From: Ramicandelaber brevisporus
Taxonomy: Eukaryota > Kickxellomycota > Ramicandelaberales > Ramicandelaberaceae
Reading direction: 5' to 3'
DNA length: 14,972 bases
NCBI GenBank assembly: GCA_025201865.1
Contig: MU602689.1
Coordinates: 57,284 to 72,255, forward strand
The notes under the pieces were generated by a model. That model was given only the letters and a program-made list of their open reading frames with translations. It was not told where the DNA came from and made no database searches. Below are positions 1 through 8,231 of this stretch, piece after piece (the stretch's first letter is position 1; the number at the start of each line of letters is the position of its first letter). The translations under genes were made by a program, and so were the position numbers.

Positions 1-409
1 CGCCAGGGTTTGCTGCAGACTGCACAATAGCCACATAAGTGTGGAACTCGTCGACAATTTTCTTGACTGGAATCACGTTGAATCGTTCGAGCATCATTGC
101 AAGGATCTCCATGAACATTAGCGGTCTAAACCCTTTGGGCTCATAGTCTGCGTAATCGACTGATGTGATACCATCGGGATATGCTGGATGCTCGCAGGAT
201 CTAGTCGGAATGACCATTTTCGCCAAGCATACGCGTTTGTTTCCAACTGGCTCAATCGGGCCAAGGCCATCGCTAGGAAGAGAGACTGGTGACAGGTCGC
301 ATTTCCTGCCAATCTGGCTGGTTAAAGGGCTGGACATCAATACTCTGTCGTCAGTATTGCTACTGTCGCTGCTACTGTCGCTGCTACTGTCGCTGCTACT
401 GTCGCTGCT

Positions 410-481
<72 letters not shown>

Positions 482-523
482 GCTACTGCGGTTCTCGTTG
501 CTGTATCTGTTGCTGCGGTTCAT
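1..523 (-). CDS. Partial Asn-rich protein, possible cyclic-nucleotide phosphodiesterase N-terminal part
   Basis: A minus-strand frame is open from the left edge up to a stop at 671-673; its first in-frame ATG is at 523, giving at least 174 residues before the window ends. Residues 15-38 are 24 consecutive Asn, residues 39-55 repeat SSSD, and a Ser/Pro-rich stretch follows. From about residue 120 the sequence becomes globular: DYADYEPKGFRPLMF, then MLERFNVIPVKKIVDEF, then YVAIVQSAANPG at the edge. The order (PL + hydrophobic helix + RF-x-I + helix ending in VQ...NP) resembles the start of class I cyclic nucleotide phosphodiesterases, just before their YHN..HA..D metal-binding motif, which would lie outside the window. 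That assignment is inference from pattern memory. In-frame Met codons at 337, 217 and 118 are alternative starts that would drop the repeats. It is divergent from the gene at 898. Confidence 0.6.
359..406. repeat. 12-bp minisatellite, 4 exact units
   Basis: The unit GCTACTGTCGCT occurs four times head to tail without mismatch, followed by a partial GCT. On the minus strand it is in frame and encodes the SSSD repeats of the left-edge gene, so copy changes add or remove four residues without frameshift. Confidence 0.9.
410..481. repeat. (GTT)23 triplet repeat plus one ATT
   Basis: One ATT followed by 23 uninterrupted GTT triplets on the plus strand. The minus strand reads this as AAC/AAT, giving 24 consecutive Asn. 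Its near purity points to recent replication-slippage expansion. The Leu and Cys runs seen in plus-strand frames are shadows. Confidence 0.92.
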
Positions 524-594
524 GTGCCAGTGATGTGTGGATGTTTTTGGCACAATGGAGAAGCAAATCTCTCTCCCACAGCGCACGCATTCCA

Positions 595-620
595 GTGTGT
601 GTGTGTGTGTGTGTGTGTGT
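595..620. repeat. (GT)13 dinucleotide microsatellite
   Basis: Uninterrupted GT x13, located about 70 bp upstream of the minus-strand start at 523. Alternating purine-pyrimidine runs of this length can adopt Z-DNA and vary in length; an effect on the divergent promoter is inference. Confidence 0.9.
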
Positions 621-807
621 TTTCCATTTGGGTGAATCTGTGTGGCTCGCGCGAACTTGATGCTACTCTGTTACTGTTGAAAGCTTACAATATCATACAC
701 ATTCTGTTTCCAATCGAATTTGCTCATTTTGTTAATGAAGTAAGCTCGCAGTCCAATGCGAAACGGCTCGCTTCCTTTCAGCTTCGGCGACAGCCACCAC
801 ACCACCA

Positions 808-875
808 ACTTTGCAGAACACCACACTTTGCAGAACATTACACTTTGCAGACCACTACACTTTGCAGAATATCAC
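808..875 (+). repeat. 17-bp tandem repeat (4 units) with TTTGCAG cores
   Basis: Four 17-bp units at 808-824, 825-841, 842-858 and 859-875. Each begins ACTTTGCAG and differs only in its last eight bases (AACACCAC, AACATTAC, ACCACTAC, AATATCAC). The array sits 23-90 bp upstream of the ATG at 898. The conserved TTTGCAG matches a 3' splice acceptor. Confidence 0.9.
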
Positions 876-897
876 ACTCTGTTTTGTACTTACAGCG

Positions 898-2946
898 ATG
901 GCAACTAGTCCGATCAAGTATCAGAGCAAGCTGGCTGGCGAGCCGTCTAACTTCGGCAAGCTTCAGAGTGTGCTGGAGCACCTGCAGAGCTGCGCATATG
1001 CCGCCGACTCAGCAAGCAGCGTCTCCAAAGACACTGTGCTCAGCGACGCTCTGAACAAGCTCACTTCTCCTGCAGACATCGATGGCTTCCCGCTGCCGGC
1101 TCTGTACAATACATATGGCTACTTGTCCACTTTAGCAAGTGTGTACCACAGCAATCCGCAGAAGTACAGTGCAGTATTTGAGACACTGTTCCGTGTGCTT
1201 GCGCCATCGCTCAACATTCCTGAGCTTGACTTGCTTTCGTATCTGGACATTGCAGCAGCATCGATTGAACGAATCAACCTGATCATTCTGAGTGTGGCCA
1301 CAGTGCTTGACAGTCGTCCTGCAGCGCATGCCATTCTGATTGAGAAGATTGCCGCAGCTGCGAGTGGCTTTGCCGAGAAACATAAGGATGTCGATGGTCG
1401 GCCAAGCGACACATTTGCACAGATACCGCCGGATGCAGTCAAACAGGAACTTGATGAAAATGATGCTGCAGTGGACTTGTATCGCATCTATTTCAACCAG
1501 GTGAAGGATGTCTTCGCGGGCAAGTTAACCGATGATCGAGATATAACTATCCATATTGATGAGTATACTAGTATGCTGGAACTTGATGCCAGGAAATCTG
1601 CTAGCCTTCGTGAATGTGCTAGAATAGTCAACATATGCTTGGAGCATCCATCTGGAATGGAAATAGAGAGTTTTCCGTACAAAGTGGACTTCAGTGCCTG
1701 CAACCAACAAGATGCGCAGCAGCTGTCACAACAGTCGCCGCATCAGCCAGCAGGACCATCTCACCAAACAGCACAGTCGCCAGATCAGTCGCCAGTTCAG
1801 TCGCCACGTCAACCTGCAGGGCAATCCCAGCAAACAGCACAGTCATTGCAGTCGTCACAGCCTGCACAGTCGCCACAGCTTGCACATTCTCCACAACCCG
1901 CACAGCCTGCACACTCTCCACACAAATGCATCACTACTAATCATCGACTTGGTGTATTAATCTGCTTAGGTGCCGATGAATACTCCACGGCTGATGAAGA
2001 CGCTGCGGTTGATGCCACAGAGATTCTCGCCTGCCTGCTTGTGTACAACCACTTCTCTCTGGAGAATCAGGGCCGTCACAGAGCTCTATATGGAGTCTAT
2101 CAGCTTCCACACAGAATCCCTGCGCTGTTTGTCAAGCGATCCAACGGCCAGCTCTGTTGCATTGACAGCGACGGTCGCTCGGTGAAACGGTGGCAAGTCG
2201 AAGCGAGCGATGATGGGAATGCGTCTGACCTGGCAGCAGCCATTGACTTTGCATGCAGCCAGGCACGCGCTGCACTCTCAGCGAAGCAGAAAGAGGCAGC
2301 GACGACGGCAATGGAAATGGCAGCAACGGTGGCGGCAACGGCGGTGGCGGATGGACAGCAGCCATTGGCAGCAGCTGAGCACAGCCAGGAGTGCATTGTT
2401 CGGTTTGGAGTGCTTGTCGAGAGTCTCAGCACGGCTACGTTCTTTTCAGTGATGGCTCTGCCGCTGGCCTGTCTTGGAGAGATGGTGGTGTTCTTCGACC
2501 AGCACTGCGGTCGCGTCAGCAGAAGTGAAATTGCAGCGGCTCGCTCGAAGATTGTGCCATCAGCTTCCCCGCTCTCCGCCACCAGCGGTACTGGTTCGCA
2601 CCTGGACATCGCAGTGAGCGAGCAAACAGTCCTGTCCAAAGTCAGCTGCAATCTGTTTCTGCTGTCGTTGACTGCGAAGAGCTGCGTTCTAGCCAAGCAG
2701 ATGGAAGAGCTGCACGACGCCTTGAGCAGGCACAAGTCAACCTGGAGCGAGCTCGAGCAGTGTGTCGAAGCAGAGAATGCTGCTGTCGCTGCGAATCAAC
2801 CAGTCCAGCGCGCAGCCGAGCAGCAGCCTGTCGATGATCATGCCATTTCTGCTGGCCACGAGCAATCGTCTCAAGAGATCACAGTTAGCCACAGTCGTAA
2901 GCGAACTCGCCAGGCAATCCTTGAAGGCGACTCAGATGAGGAGTAG
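898..2946 (+). CDS. Unrecognised 682-aa probable nuclear protein
   Basis: I do not recognise this family. The start is the first in-frame ATG (ATGGCAACTAGT); the frame runs upstream but without an ATG. Residues 1-265 look folded and helical, with LPALYNTYGYLSTL and FRVLAPSLNIPELDLLSYL. Residues 268-342 are a Gln/Ser/Pro-rich linker with degenerate QSPxQPA repeats. Residues 345-560 hold a second ordered region including GVLICLGADEYS and ALYGVYQLPHRIPALFVKR, followed by Ala-rich stretches. Near residues 585-640 heptad-like sequence (KQMEELHDALSRHKSTW) suggests a short coiled coil. The C-terminus carries a basic patch (SRKRTR) and ends in GDSDEE, a CK2-like acidic site; both fit nuclear location, as inference. 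No signal peptide or membrane segment is seen. It is convergent with the 3349-4410 gene. Confidence 0.85.
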   Translation: MATSPIKYQSKLAGEPSNFGKLQSVLEHLQSCAYAADSASSVSKDTVLSDALNKLTSPADIDGFPLPALYNTYGYLSTLASVYHSNPQKYSAVFETLFRVLAPSLNIPELDLLSYLDIAAASIERINLIILSVATVLDSRPAAHAILIEKIAAAASGFAEKHKDVDGRPSDTFAQIPPDAVKQELDENDAAVDLYRIYFNQVKDVFAGKLTDDRDITIHIDEYTSMLELDARKSASLRECARIVNICLEHPSGMEIESFPYKVDFSACNQQDAQQLSQQSPHQPAGPSHQTAQSPDQSPVQSPRQPAGQSQQTAQSLQSSQPAQSPQLAHSPQPAQPAHSPHKCITTNHRLGVLICLGADEYSTADEDAAVDATEILACLLVYNHFSLENQGRHRALYGVYQLPHRIPALFVKRSNGQLCCIDSDGRSVKRWQVEASDDGNASDLAAAIDFACSQARAALSAKQKEAATTAMEMAATVAATAVADGQQPLAAAEHSQECIVRFGVLVESLSTATFFSVMALPLACLGEMVVFFDQHCGRVSRSEIAAARSKIVPSASPLSATSGTGSHLDIAVSEQTVLSKVSCNLFLLSLTAKSCVLAKQMEELHDALSRHKSTWSELEQCVEAENAAVAANQPVQRAAEQQPVDDHAISAGHEQSSQEITVSHSRKRTRQAILEGDSDEE

Positions 2947-3348
2947 AACACTGATGGAATGCAGTGTGTAGAAGTGTTTGTGTGCGCCGATCGCGCATCA
3001 CCAAATTAAACGCAGATTGCACTATCGCCTCTCATCTCATCTTAAGTACTTTAAACGTTTAACACTTCAATTATTACTAACTATTGCTAATTGTCACTGC
3101 GTTTCCCTCGATGCATCGGCGGTCGTCCATTGGCAGCTGCAGTTAACGCAGTGATTTCCGCCTTCTTGTCTTCGCTTTCCCTTCTTCTCTTTTTATTTAA
3201 CGCGAACCGCCTGCAATCTAATTGAAATGCCCACAATATAGCTATAGAAACGAACAAACGAGGATTTAAAGACAGTGGTTGACTCAATCTATCAAGCAGG
3301 ATGTTTTGGTTTGGTTTGGTTTGGTTTGGCTTGTTATCGAGACAAGAA
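2947..3348. other. Convergent 3' intergenic region
   Basis: 402 bp between the stops of two converging genes, so it should hold both 3' UTRs. Visible: AATTAAA near 3004, a perfect 12-bp palindrome TTAAACGTTTAA at 3051-3062, TACTAAC at 3075-3081, TTTATT near 3193 (AATAAA on the minus strand, a possible polyadenylation element of the minus gene), and a TTTGG repeat. I see no convincing coding frame. Confidence 0.6.
3305..3329. repeat. (TTTGG)5 pentanucleotide repeat
   Basis: Five exact TTTGG units, 20 bp past the minus-strand stop at 3349, hence in the 3' UTR of the Ca3427-like gene, where the RNA would read CCAAA repeats. The plus strand offers five GG runs separated by TTT. Confidence 0.9.
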
Positions 3349-4410
3349 TCAGTTAGCGAGCACGCCTTGCACGCATATGTCCTGCGGACTCCGAGCATGA
3401 TCAATGGCGCCGGCCGCTTTCAGCACGCTCATGCACTTCTCCATCACAGCCCGGTCGACTTCGCGCAGCTGCACTCTGCCGGTGGCTGTCTTTGTGTAGC
3501 TGACTCCCTCGATCCACGCCGTGGCATCTGCCTTCGAATAGCCGAACCGCTTCGACAAGTACTCGATCGCGTGCGCTCTGGTCTGCGGGGCTGGGTCGGC
3601 AAACTGCTCAACCGACTCCTGCAGCACGTTCAGGAACGTGTCGATTGCGTTCTGGAGCTGCAGGTCGGCTGGAGCTGTTGTTGCTGCTGCTGCTGTTGCT
3701 GGTGTGCTGGTGCGGCGCTGGCCGATCAGGAACGACGACCACGGCGCCAGGACAATGCCGAGCCGCCGCAGCACGCCGCTGTCGTAGTACGGCTTGGTGG
3801 TGAAGTTCTCCCACAGGAAGGCGTCGATGTCGCCGCGCTCGGCAGCTCCGGACAGCCCGCGGATGTCGCCGCACACGCTGTAGCCGAAGTTGGACGGCTC
3901 GAGGCCGTTGGACTGCACCATGTACATGCCCATCACGTGGCTCCCGCTGCCAGCGCGGCTGATGCCAATCCGCGCCGAACCTGCAGAGCTGCTGTCGCCA
4001 TCACTGCCTTTGTTGCCGCTGGCCAGAGATGCAATGTCTGTGAATGGCGACGATGCGCCGGTCGCCACCGACCACTGCAGCGGAGACTCCACATACGTGC
4101 CCACAATGCGGATGCTGTCGTCGGCGTCGGGCTTGCATGCCGCCGCAACAAGTCCCTCGTACACGCAGAACGCAACATCCAGCTCGCCGCTGCGCAGCTT
4201 GGAGACTAGTGTGCCAGTGCCTGTTCCACATTCTTCAACAGTGACATCCAAACCAGCCCGCTCGAATGCACTTTGCAGAGTGCTGGTGTTGCTGCCGTTG
4301 GCGGCGACGGCTGAGCGAGAAGCAGCAGTCGCAGCCTGAAACAGCGGAGAGAAGAAATGCTCCGGAACGCAACCCACCCGCAATGGGTACAACTTGGTCA
4401 TACTCGGCAT
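3349..4410 (-). CDS. Ca3427-like solute-binding-fold (PBP2) protein
   Basis: 353 aa matching, by motif order, the fungal Ca3427-like family of type 2 periplasmic-binding-protein folds, related to NMT1/THI5-like and SsuA/ThiY-type binders. Seen: RVGCVPEHFFSPLF (9-24), CGTGTGTLVSKLRSGELDVAF (61-81) with the EGL that follows, VGTYVESPLQWSVATG (103-118), ISRAGSGSHVMGMYM (150-164), DAFLWENFTTKPYYDSG (196-212) and APWSSFLIG (222-230). There is no signal peptide or membrane segment, so it is probably cytosolic, unlike bacterial relatives that feed ABC transporters. The ligand is not known from the sequence; a thiamine-precursor-like small molecule is only a family-level guess. Two low-complexity inserts stand out: Gly/Ser-rich about 131-146 and Ala/Thr-rich about 233-248. 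Start: the first ATG; Met4 is an alternative. Divergent from the IleRS gene. Confidence 0.85.
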   Translation of the reverse strand: MPSMTKLYPLRVGCVPEHFFSPLFQAATAASRSAVAANGSNTSTLQSAFERAGLDVTVEECGTGTGTLVSKLRSGELDVAFCVYEGLVAAACKPDADDSIRIVGTYVESPLQWSVATGASSPFTDIASLASGNKGSDGDSSSAGSARIGISRAGSGSHVMGMYMVQSNGLEPSNFGYSVCGDIRGLSGAAERGDIDAFLWENFTTKPYYDSGVLRRLGIVLAPWSSFLIGQRRTSTPATAAAATTAPADLQLQNAIDTFLNVLQESVEQFADPAPQTRAHAIEYLSKRFGYSKADATAWIEGVSYTKTATGRVQLREVDRAVMEKCMSVLKAAGAIDHARSPQDICVQGVLAN

Positions 4411-4856
4411 GTGTTAATGTTGGATAGAGACGATACGATGATTGCTGCTGTTGTAGCTGTTCGTTTGTATAAAGGAAGAAAGAAAAAAAAGCAGGAGGTT
4501 GTGGCTGACAAAAAAAAACAGGTATGAAAAGAAAGAGGTTGTTGCTGCGTAAGATGAGGAAGAGTTCAACAGTGGCGGCGTGAAAGGCGCAATTCTTGTA
4601 ACCAGCTCTCTTCGCCCCTCCCCCCCAAAAAAAACAGGTGACTCGATAAAGTTTGGTGTTCAATGATATCAGTAACACCAGTTGTTATGGTCGGTCGGTC
4701 GATTGTCGCAGATATTGTCGATAAGCAGGAACGGAATAGGAGGAAGAAGCATGTGGAAGAGGAGCAAAAGTAGATCAGCACGAATCTTCGGCAGGAAAAA
4801 ATAAACCAACACGCAAAAAAAAAAACATAAACACGCCTGATCCACGACGAAGCGCG
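4411..4856. promoter_or_regulatory. Divergent promoter between Ca3427-like and IleRS genes
   Basis: 446 bp between two start codons. It contains several A runs, a C7-A8 junction near 4621, TATAAAG on the plus strand at 4468-4474 (383 bp before the IleRS ATG, rather far), and a GGTCGGTCGGTCGAT stretch near 4690. Plus-strand ATGs occur in the distal part, so the IleRS transcript probably starts close to 4857. No conserved coding frame is evident. Confidence 0.55.
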
Positions 4857-7800
4857 ATGATGTATGCGTTGACTGCAGCTGCAGTGACAGCGGCCAGGGC
4901 AAGTGCGAGAAGGACTGCTCAAAGGGTTGTGCCTTTTTCATGTTCTTTGCAGTTCTCTGCAGTCACACTCAAAGCGCGCATGATGAACACTACATCCACT
5001 TCATTCTTGAAGCAAACCGACCAGCAACAGCAGCAACAGCAACAGCCATCTTATTCAGACACGCTGCTGCTGCCAAAGACGCCGTTCCCATTGCGTGCGA
5101 ATGCGGCCAAGCGCGACCATCTCTTCCGCGACCGTTGCACGAAGGAGCTTTACGAGTGGCAGCTTGCCAACAACCCCGGCGACCTCTTTGTTCTTCATGA
5201 CGGCCCTCCTTACGCCAACGGCCCGCTGCACATTGGCCATGCTCTCAACAAGATTCTCAAAGACATTATCAACCGCTATCAGATCCAACTCGGCCGCAAA
5301 GTTGTCTTCATTCCGGGCTGGGATTGCCACGGTTTGCCAATCGAGCAAAAGGCACTCGGCAGCTTCAGCGACGCCGAGCGCACAAAGATGCCTCCAGCGG
5401 AAATCAGAAAACGAGCAGAGAAGTTTGCAACGGAGGCGGTCGAGCTGCAGCGCAATGGATTGCAGCGCTGGAGCTTGATTGGAGATTGGCAGAATCCATA
5501 CTTGACGATGCATCCGGAATATGAGATCTCGCAGCTCAGAGTGTTTAGAGGACTGGTGGAGGATGGGATGGTGTTTAGAAGAAATCGGCCCGTGTATTGG
5601 TCGCCGTCATCGAGAACTGCGCTGGCGGAAGCGGAGCTCGAGTATGAGGAGAAGCACGAGAGCAAGTCGGTGTATGTTGCAATGCCGATTGTGAAGCCGG
5701 CGTCTGCGCTGCCGATGCATGCGATCTTTGACAAGCACGGCGCTGAGAAGGCGAATGTCAAGCTGGTTGTGTGGACGACTACGCCATGGACTCTGCCAGC
5801 AAACCGCGCGATTGCGGTCCATCCTGAGCTGGAGTATGTTGCCGTGCGGTTCTCTGGATCTTCATCGACTTATATTGTAGCACATGAGTTGCTCGGCCAG
5901 CTGCACGACACTCTGTCGACTGATCCAGAAGCAGCGGTCACAGTCTTGGCCCAGTTCCCCGGCTCCGCTCTTCTGGACACAGTGTACGCCAATCCATTGA
6001 CCAGCGAGGAGCATCGTGTTATTGTCGCCGATTATGTTACATCGACATCCGGCACGGGTCTGGTCCATTCCGCGCCAGGCCACGGCATGGTTGACTATGA
6101 AGTGTGTGCGTCTCAGTATGGTATTCAGCCGTTTTCTCCTGTCGATGATGACGGCCGCTACACTGCTGAAGTCGGCATTCCAGCTCTGGTTGGCTTGGAT
6201 GTGCAATCGTCCGGAAATGACGCTGTTATTCGCATGCTGGAGGATCTTGGAGCACTGCTCAAGAAGGACACCATCGTTCACAGCTATCCATACGACTGGC
6301 GCACCAAGAAGCCAGTCATTCAGCGTGCCACTCCACAGTGGTTTGCTGACATTGGTGCGCTTCATCGGCCAGCTGATGCTGCTCTGGGCTCAGAGACTGC
6401 TCAAATCACTGCGGTTCCCAAGCAGGCCATCAGCCGATTGCGTGGATACATTGCGCAGCGCAGCGAGTGGTGCATTTCTCGCCAGCGCGCGTGGGGTGTT
6501 CCGATTCCCGCGTTTTACGACATGGACACTGGTGAAGCCATCTTGACTACAGAGTCTGTCGATTCTGTCATTTCTGCGCTGGAGAAGGCTGGAAACGGCA
6601 TCAATGGATGGTGGACAATGAGTGTTGAAGAGCTGTTGCCACAGCATCTGCTTGTTCGCAAAGATGGATCACGGCGTCAGCTGGTCAAGTGCTTCGACAC
6701 GATGGATGTGTGGTTTGACAGCGGCACCTCATGGAGCAACTTGCGCCAGCGTTTAGAGAGGGCTGGTCACATCGAGCCATCATCAGCAAGTGACAAGAAG
6801 CCATTTGTGGCCGATGTGTACAGTGAAGGCAGCGACCAGCACCGCGGATGGTTCCAGTCATCTTCGCTGCTGTCCACAGCCATCCAAGGCACGGTTCCGT
6901 TCAAGACTCTGATCACTCACGGATTTACGCTGGATGAGTCTGGCGCCAAAATGTCCAAGTCGCTGGGTAATGTCATTGACCCTGAGGTTATTGTCTCTGG
7001 CGGCAAAGACTTGAAAAAGATGCCTGCGTACGGCTCTGATGTGCTGCGTCTGTGGGTTTCGTCAACCGATTACACGCGAGATGTTGTGATGGGCCACAGC
7101 GTCATGGCTCAAATTGGCGACCAGGCACGCAAGTTCCGCAACACTGCTCGCTTCATCCTAGGCAATCTCGCTCCAGAAGGACCACAAACGCCAAATCTGG
7201 TGGAACTGCGCCAGACTCTGGAGGGAGTTCCAAAGGAAGCACTCCGGCTGGTTGATCGCATTGCGCTGATGGAGCTGTACAAGAGCGCTACTAGCTTGGC
7301 TGAATCGTACAACTCTCATGCCTTCAACCACGTCTTCCATGAGCTGTGCAGGCTGACCAACAGTGTTCTATCTGCGTTTTATCATGACATTGTCAAAGAT
7401 CGGCTGTATGCCAGCCACCCTGCTGATCCAGCTCGCATTGCCACGCTACATGTGCTGTACAAGACTCTGAATGTCTATGTGAGAGCGCTCGCCCCGATTA
7501 TGCCGCATCTTGCTGAAGAAATCTTTGAGCAGTGCCCGCAGCTTCTCTCGCCCAATGGCACCGAGCAGTTGTTAGCCAGTGTTGGTCAGACTGGATGGTA
7601 CCAGCTTGATGATGCCTGGAACGATGCTGGTGTTGCTGCTCAATGGGCAGTACTGGAGCCACTGCGTGCCAGTGTGAACCGCACTCTGGAGACTGCACGT
7701 GCCAACAAGGCTATTCGGTCAGCATTGGAGGCATCTGTGAAGTTGGTCATCAGCAATGACAAGACAGCATCGGCGGCATCGGCAGCATCGGCATCAGCCA

Positions 7801-8048
7801 TCACTCAGAATGCTGGTGAGTTGGCAGAGTTATTCATCGTGTCAAATGTCACAGTGTCAACCACACCGAGTGCCTCCACCGATGACACACCTTTGGCAAC
7901 GCTCAAGTGCACATTGCCTGGCGACCTCGATGTTGAAATCGAAGTTCACCACGTAAAGGATCACAAATGTCCCAGATGCTGGATTTACCAATCAAAATCT
8001 GCAGACCATTTGTGCAATCGGTGCGATGAAGTCATCCATCGTCATTGA
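4857..8048 (+). CDS. ISM1: Mitochondrial isoleucyl-tRNA synthetase
   Basis: Class I aminoacyl-tRNA synthetase charging mitochondrial tRNA-Ile with isoleucine, 1063 aa, complete. It is of the bacterial/mitochondrial type rather than the cytosolic type. Residues 1-45 are basic, Ala/Arg-rich and lack acidic residues, as in a mitochondrial leader. Gln56-63 is an eight-residue polyQ tract. Then come LLLPKTPFPLR (70-80), HIGH (125-128), GWDCHGLPIE (154-163), the CP1 editing domain with WTTTPWTLPAN (306-316) and GTGLVHSAPGHGMVDY (399-414, Asp413 at the editing-site position), DVWFDSGTSW, RGWFQSS (663-669), KMSKS (698-702), the anticodon-binding helices, and a C-terminal zinc finger with Cys1038, 1041, 1053 and 1056 near the last residue, 1063. 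Start: ATGATG at 4857; Met42/43 is a downstream option that would remove most of the leader. The symbol follows the S. cerevisiae orthologue. Confidence 0.97.
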   Translation: MMYALTAAAVTAARASARRTAQRVVPFSCSLQFSAVTLKARMMNTTSTSFLKQTDQQQQQQQQPSYSDTLLLPKTPFPLRANAAKRDHLFRDRCTKELYEWQLANNPGDLFVLHDGPPYANGPLHIGHALNKILKDIINRYQIQLGRKVVFIPGWDCHGLPIEQKALGSFSDAERTKMPPAEIRKRAEKFATEAVELQRNGLQRWSLIGDWQNPYLTMHPEYEISQLRVFRGLVEDGMVFRRNRPVYWSPSSRTALAEAELEYEEKHESKSVYVAMPIVKPASALPMHAIFDKHGAEKANVKLVVWTTTPWTLPANRAIAVHPELEYVAVRFSGSSSTYIVAHELLGQLHDTLSTDPEAAVTVLAQFPGSALLDTVYANPLTSEEHRVIVADYVTSTSGTGLVHSAPGHGMVDYEVCASQYGIQPFSPVDDDGRYTAEVGIPALVGLDVQSSGNDAVIRMLEDLGALLKKDTIVHSYPYDWRTKKPVIQRATPQWFADIGALHRPADAALGSETAQITAVPKQAISRLRGYIAQRSEWCISRQRAWGVPIPAFYDMDTGEAILTTESVDSVISALEKAGNGINGWWTMSVEELLPQHLLVRKDGSRRQLVKCFDTMDVWFDSGTSWSNLRQRLERAGHIEPSSASDKKPFVADVYSEGSDQHRGWFQSSSLLSTAIQGTVPFKTLITHGFTLDESGAKMSKSLGNVIDPEVIVSGGKDLKKMPAYGSDVLRLWVSSTDYTRDVVMGHSVMAQIGDQARKFRNTARFILGNLAPEGPQTPNLVELRQTLEGVPKEALRLVDRIALMELYKSATSLAESYNSHAFNHVFHELCRLTNSVLSAFYHDIVKDRLYASHPADPARIATLHVLYKTLNVYVRALAPIMPHLAEEIFEQCPQLLSPNGTEQLLASVGQTGWYQLDDAWNDAGVAAQWAVLEPLRASVNRTLETARANKAIRSALEASVKLVISNDKTASAASAASASAITQNAGELAELFIVSNVTVSTTPSASTDDTPLATLKCTLPGDLDVEIEVHHVKDHKCPRCWIYQSKSADHLCNRCDEVIHRH
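5022..5045 (+). repeat. In-frame polyQ tract (8 Gln)
   Basis: Mixed CAG/CAA codons encode Gln56-Gln63 between the mitochondrial leader and the first conserved block of IleRS. Confidence 0.9.
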
Positions 8049-8231
8049 TACAATCTGTAAACACCTTTTTCTTTTTATTACTTTAAACATAAACATGAGT
8101 TATCTAACTCGTCTTCAATCCTCATTGCTACTTAACTTGGTCAGTTCGCGTTAAATATTTACAACTACATGCACAAACTCATAAACACACAAACACATAA
8201 ACACTCGCGAATACACCACGAAGAACAGCAC

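Larger units (their letters stand above)
524..897. promoter_or_regulatory. Divergent intergenic promoter region
   Basis: 374 bp lie between the start codons of two divergent genes, so both promoters must lie here. It holds a (GT)13 run, an AT-richer middle with GTTAATGAAG, a donor-like GTAAGC at 740-745, a four-copy 17-bp repeat, and TTGTACTTACAG directly before the plus-strand ATG. No clear TATAAA box is present in either direction. Confidence 0.6.

Noticed and set aside
165-660. Plus-strand frames with poly-Leu and poly-Cys runs
   Set aside because: They are the other readings of the (GTT)n and minisatellite tract; the minus-strand frame continues into ordered, non-repetitive protein and runs off the edge.
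808-897. N-terminal extension of the 898-2946 gene through the 17-bp repeats
   Set aside because: The frame is open but has no ATG before 898; it would need a TTG start and would translate the repeat array.
2100-2735. 211-codon minus frame inside the 898-2946 gene
   Set aside because: Biased antisense composition, no recognisable motifs, wholly inside a longer supported gene.
3075-3081. TACTAAC, the yeast intron branch-point consensus
   Set aside because: It lies after the stop codon with no suitable donor and no acceptor within about 50 bases; a chance match in AT-rich 3' sequence.
3301-4209. 302-codon plus-strand frame opposite the Ca3427-like gene
   Set aside because: Its sequence is His/Cys/Val/Gly-skewed antisense shadow, while the minus strand has clear family motifs over the same span.
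4857-8048. CUG codon reassignment
   Set aside because: CTG occurs at conserved Leu sites in IleRS such as the residue before HIGH, so standard decoding fits.
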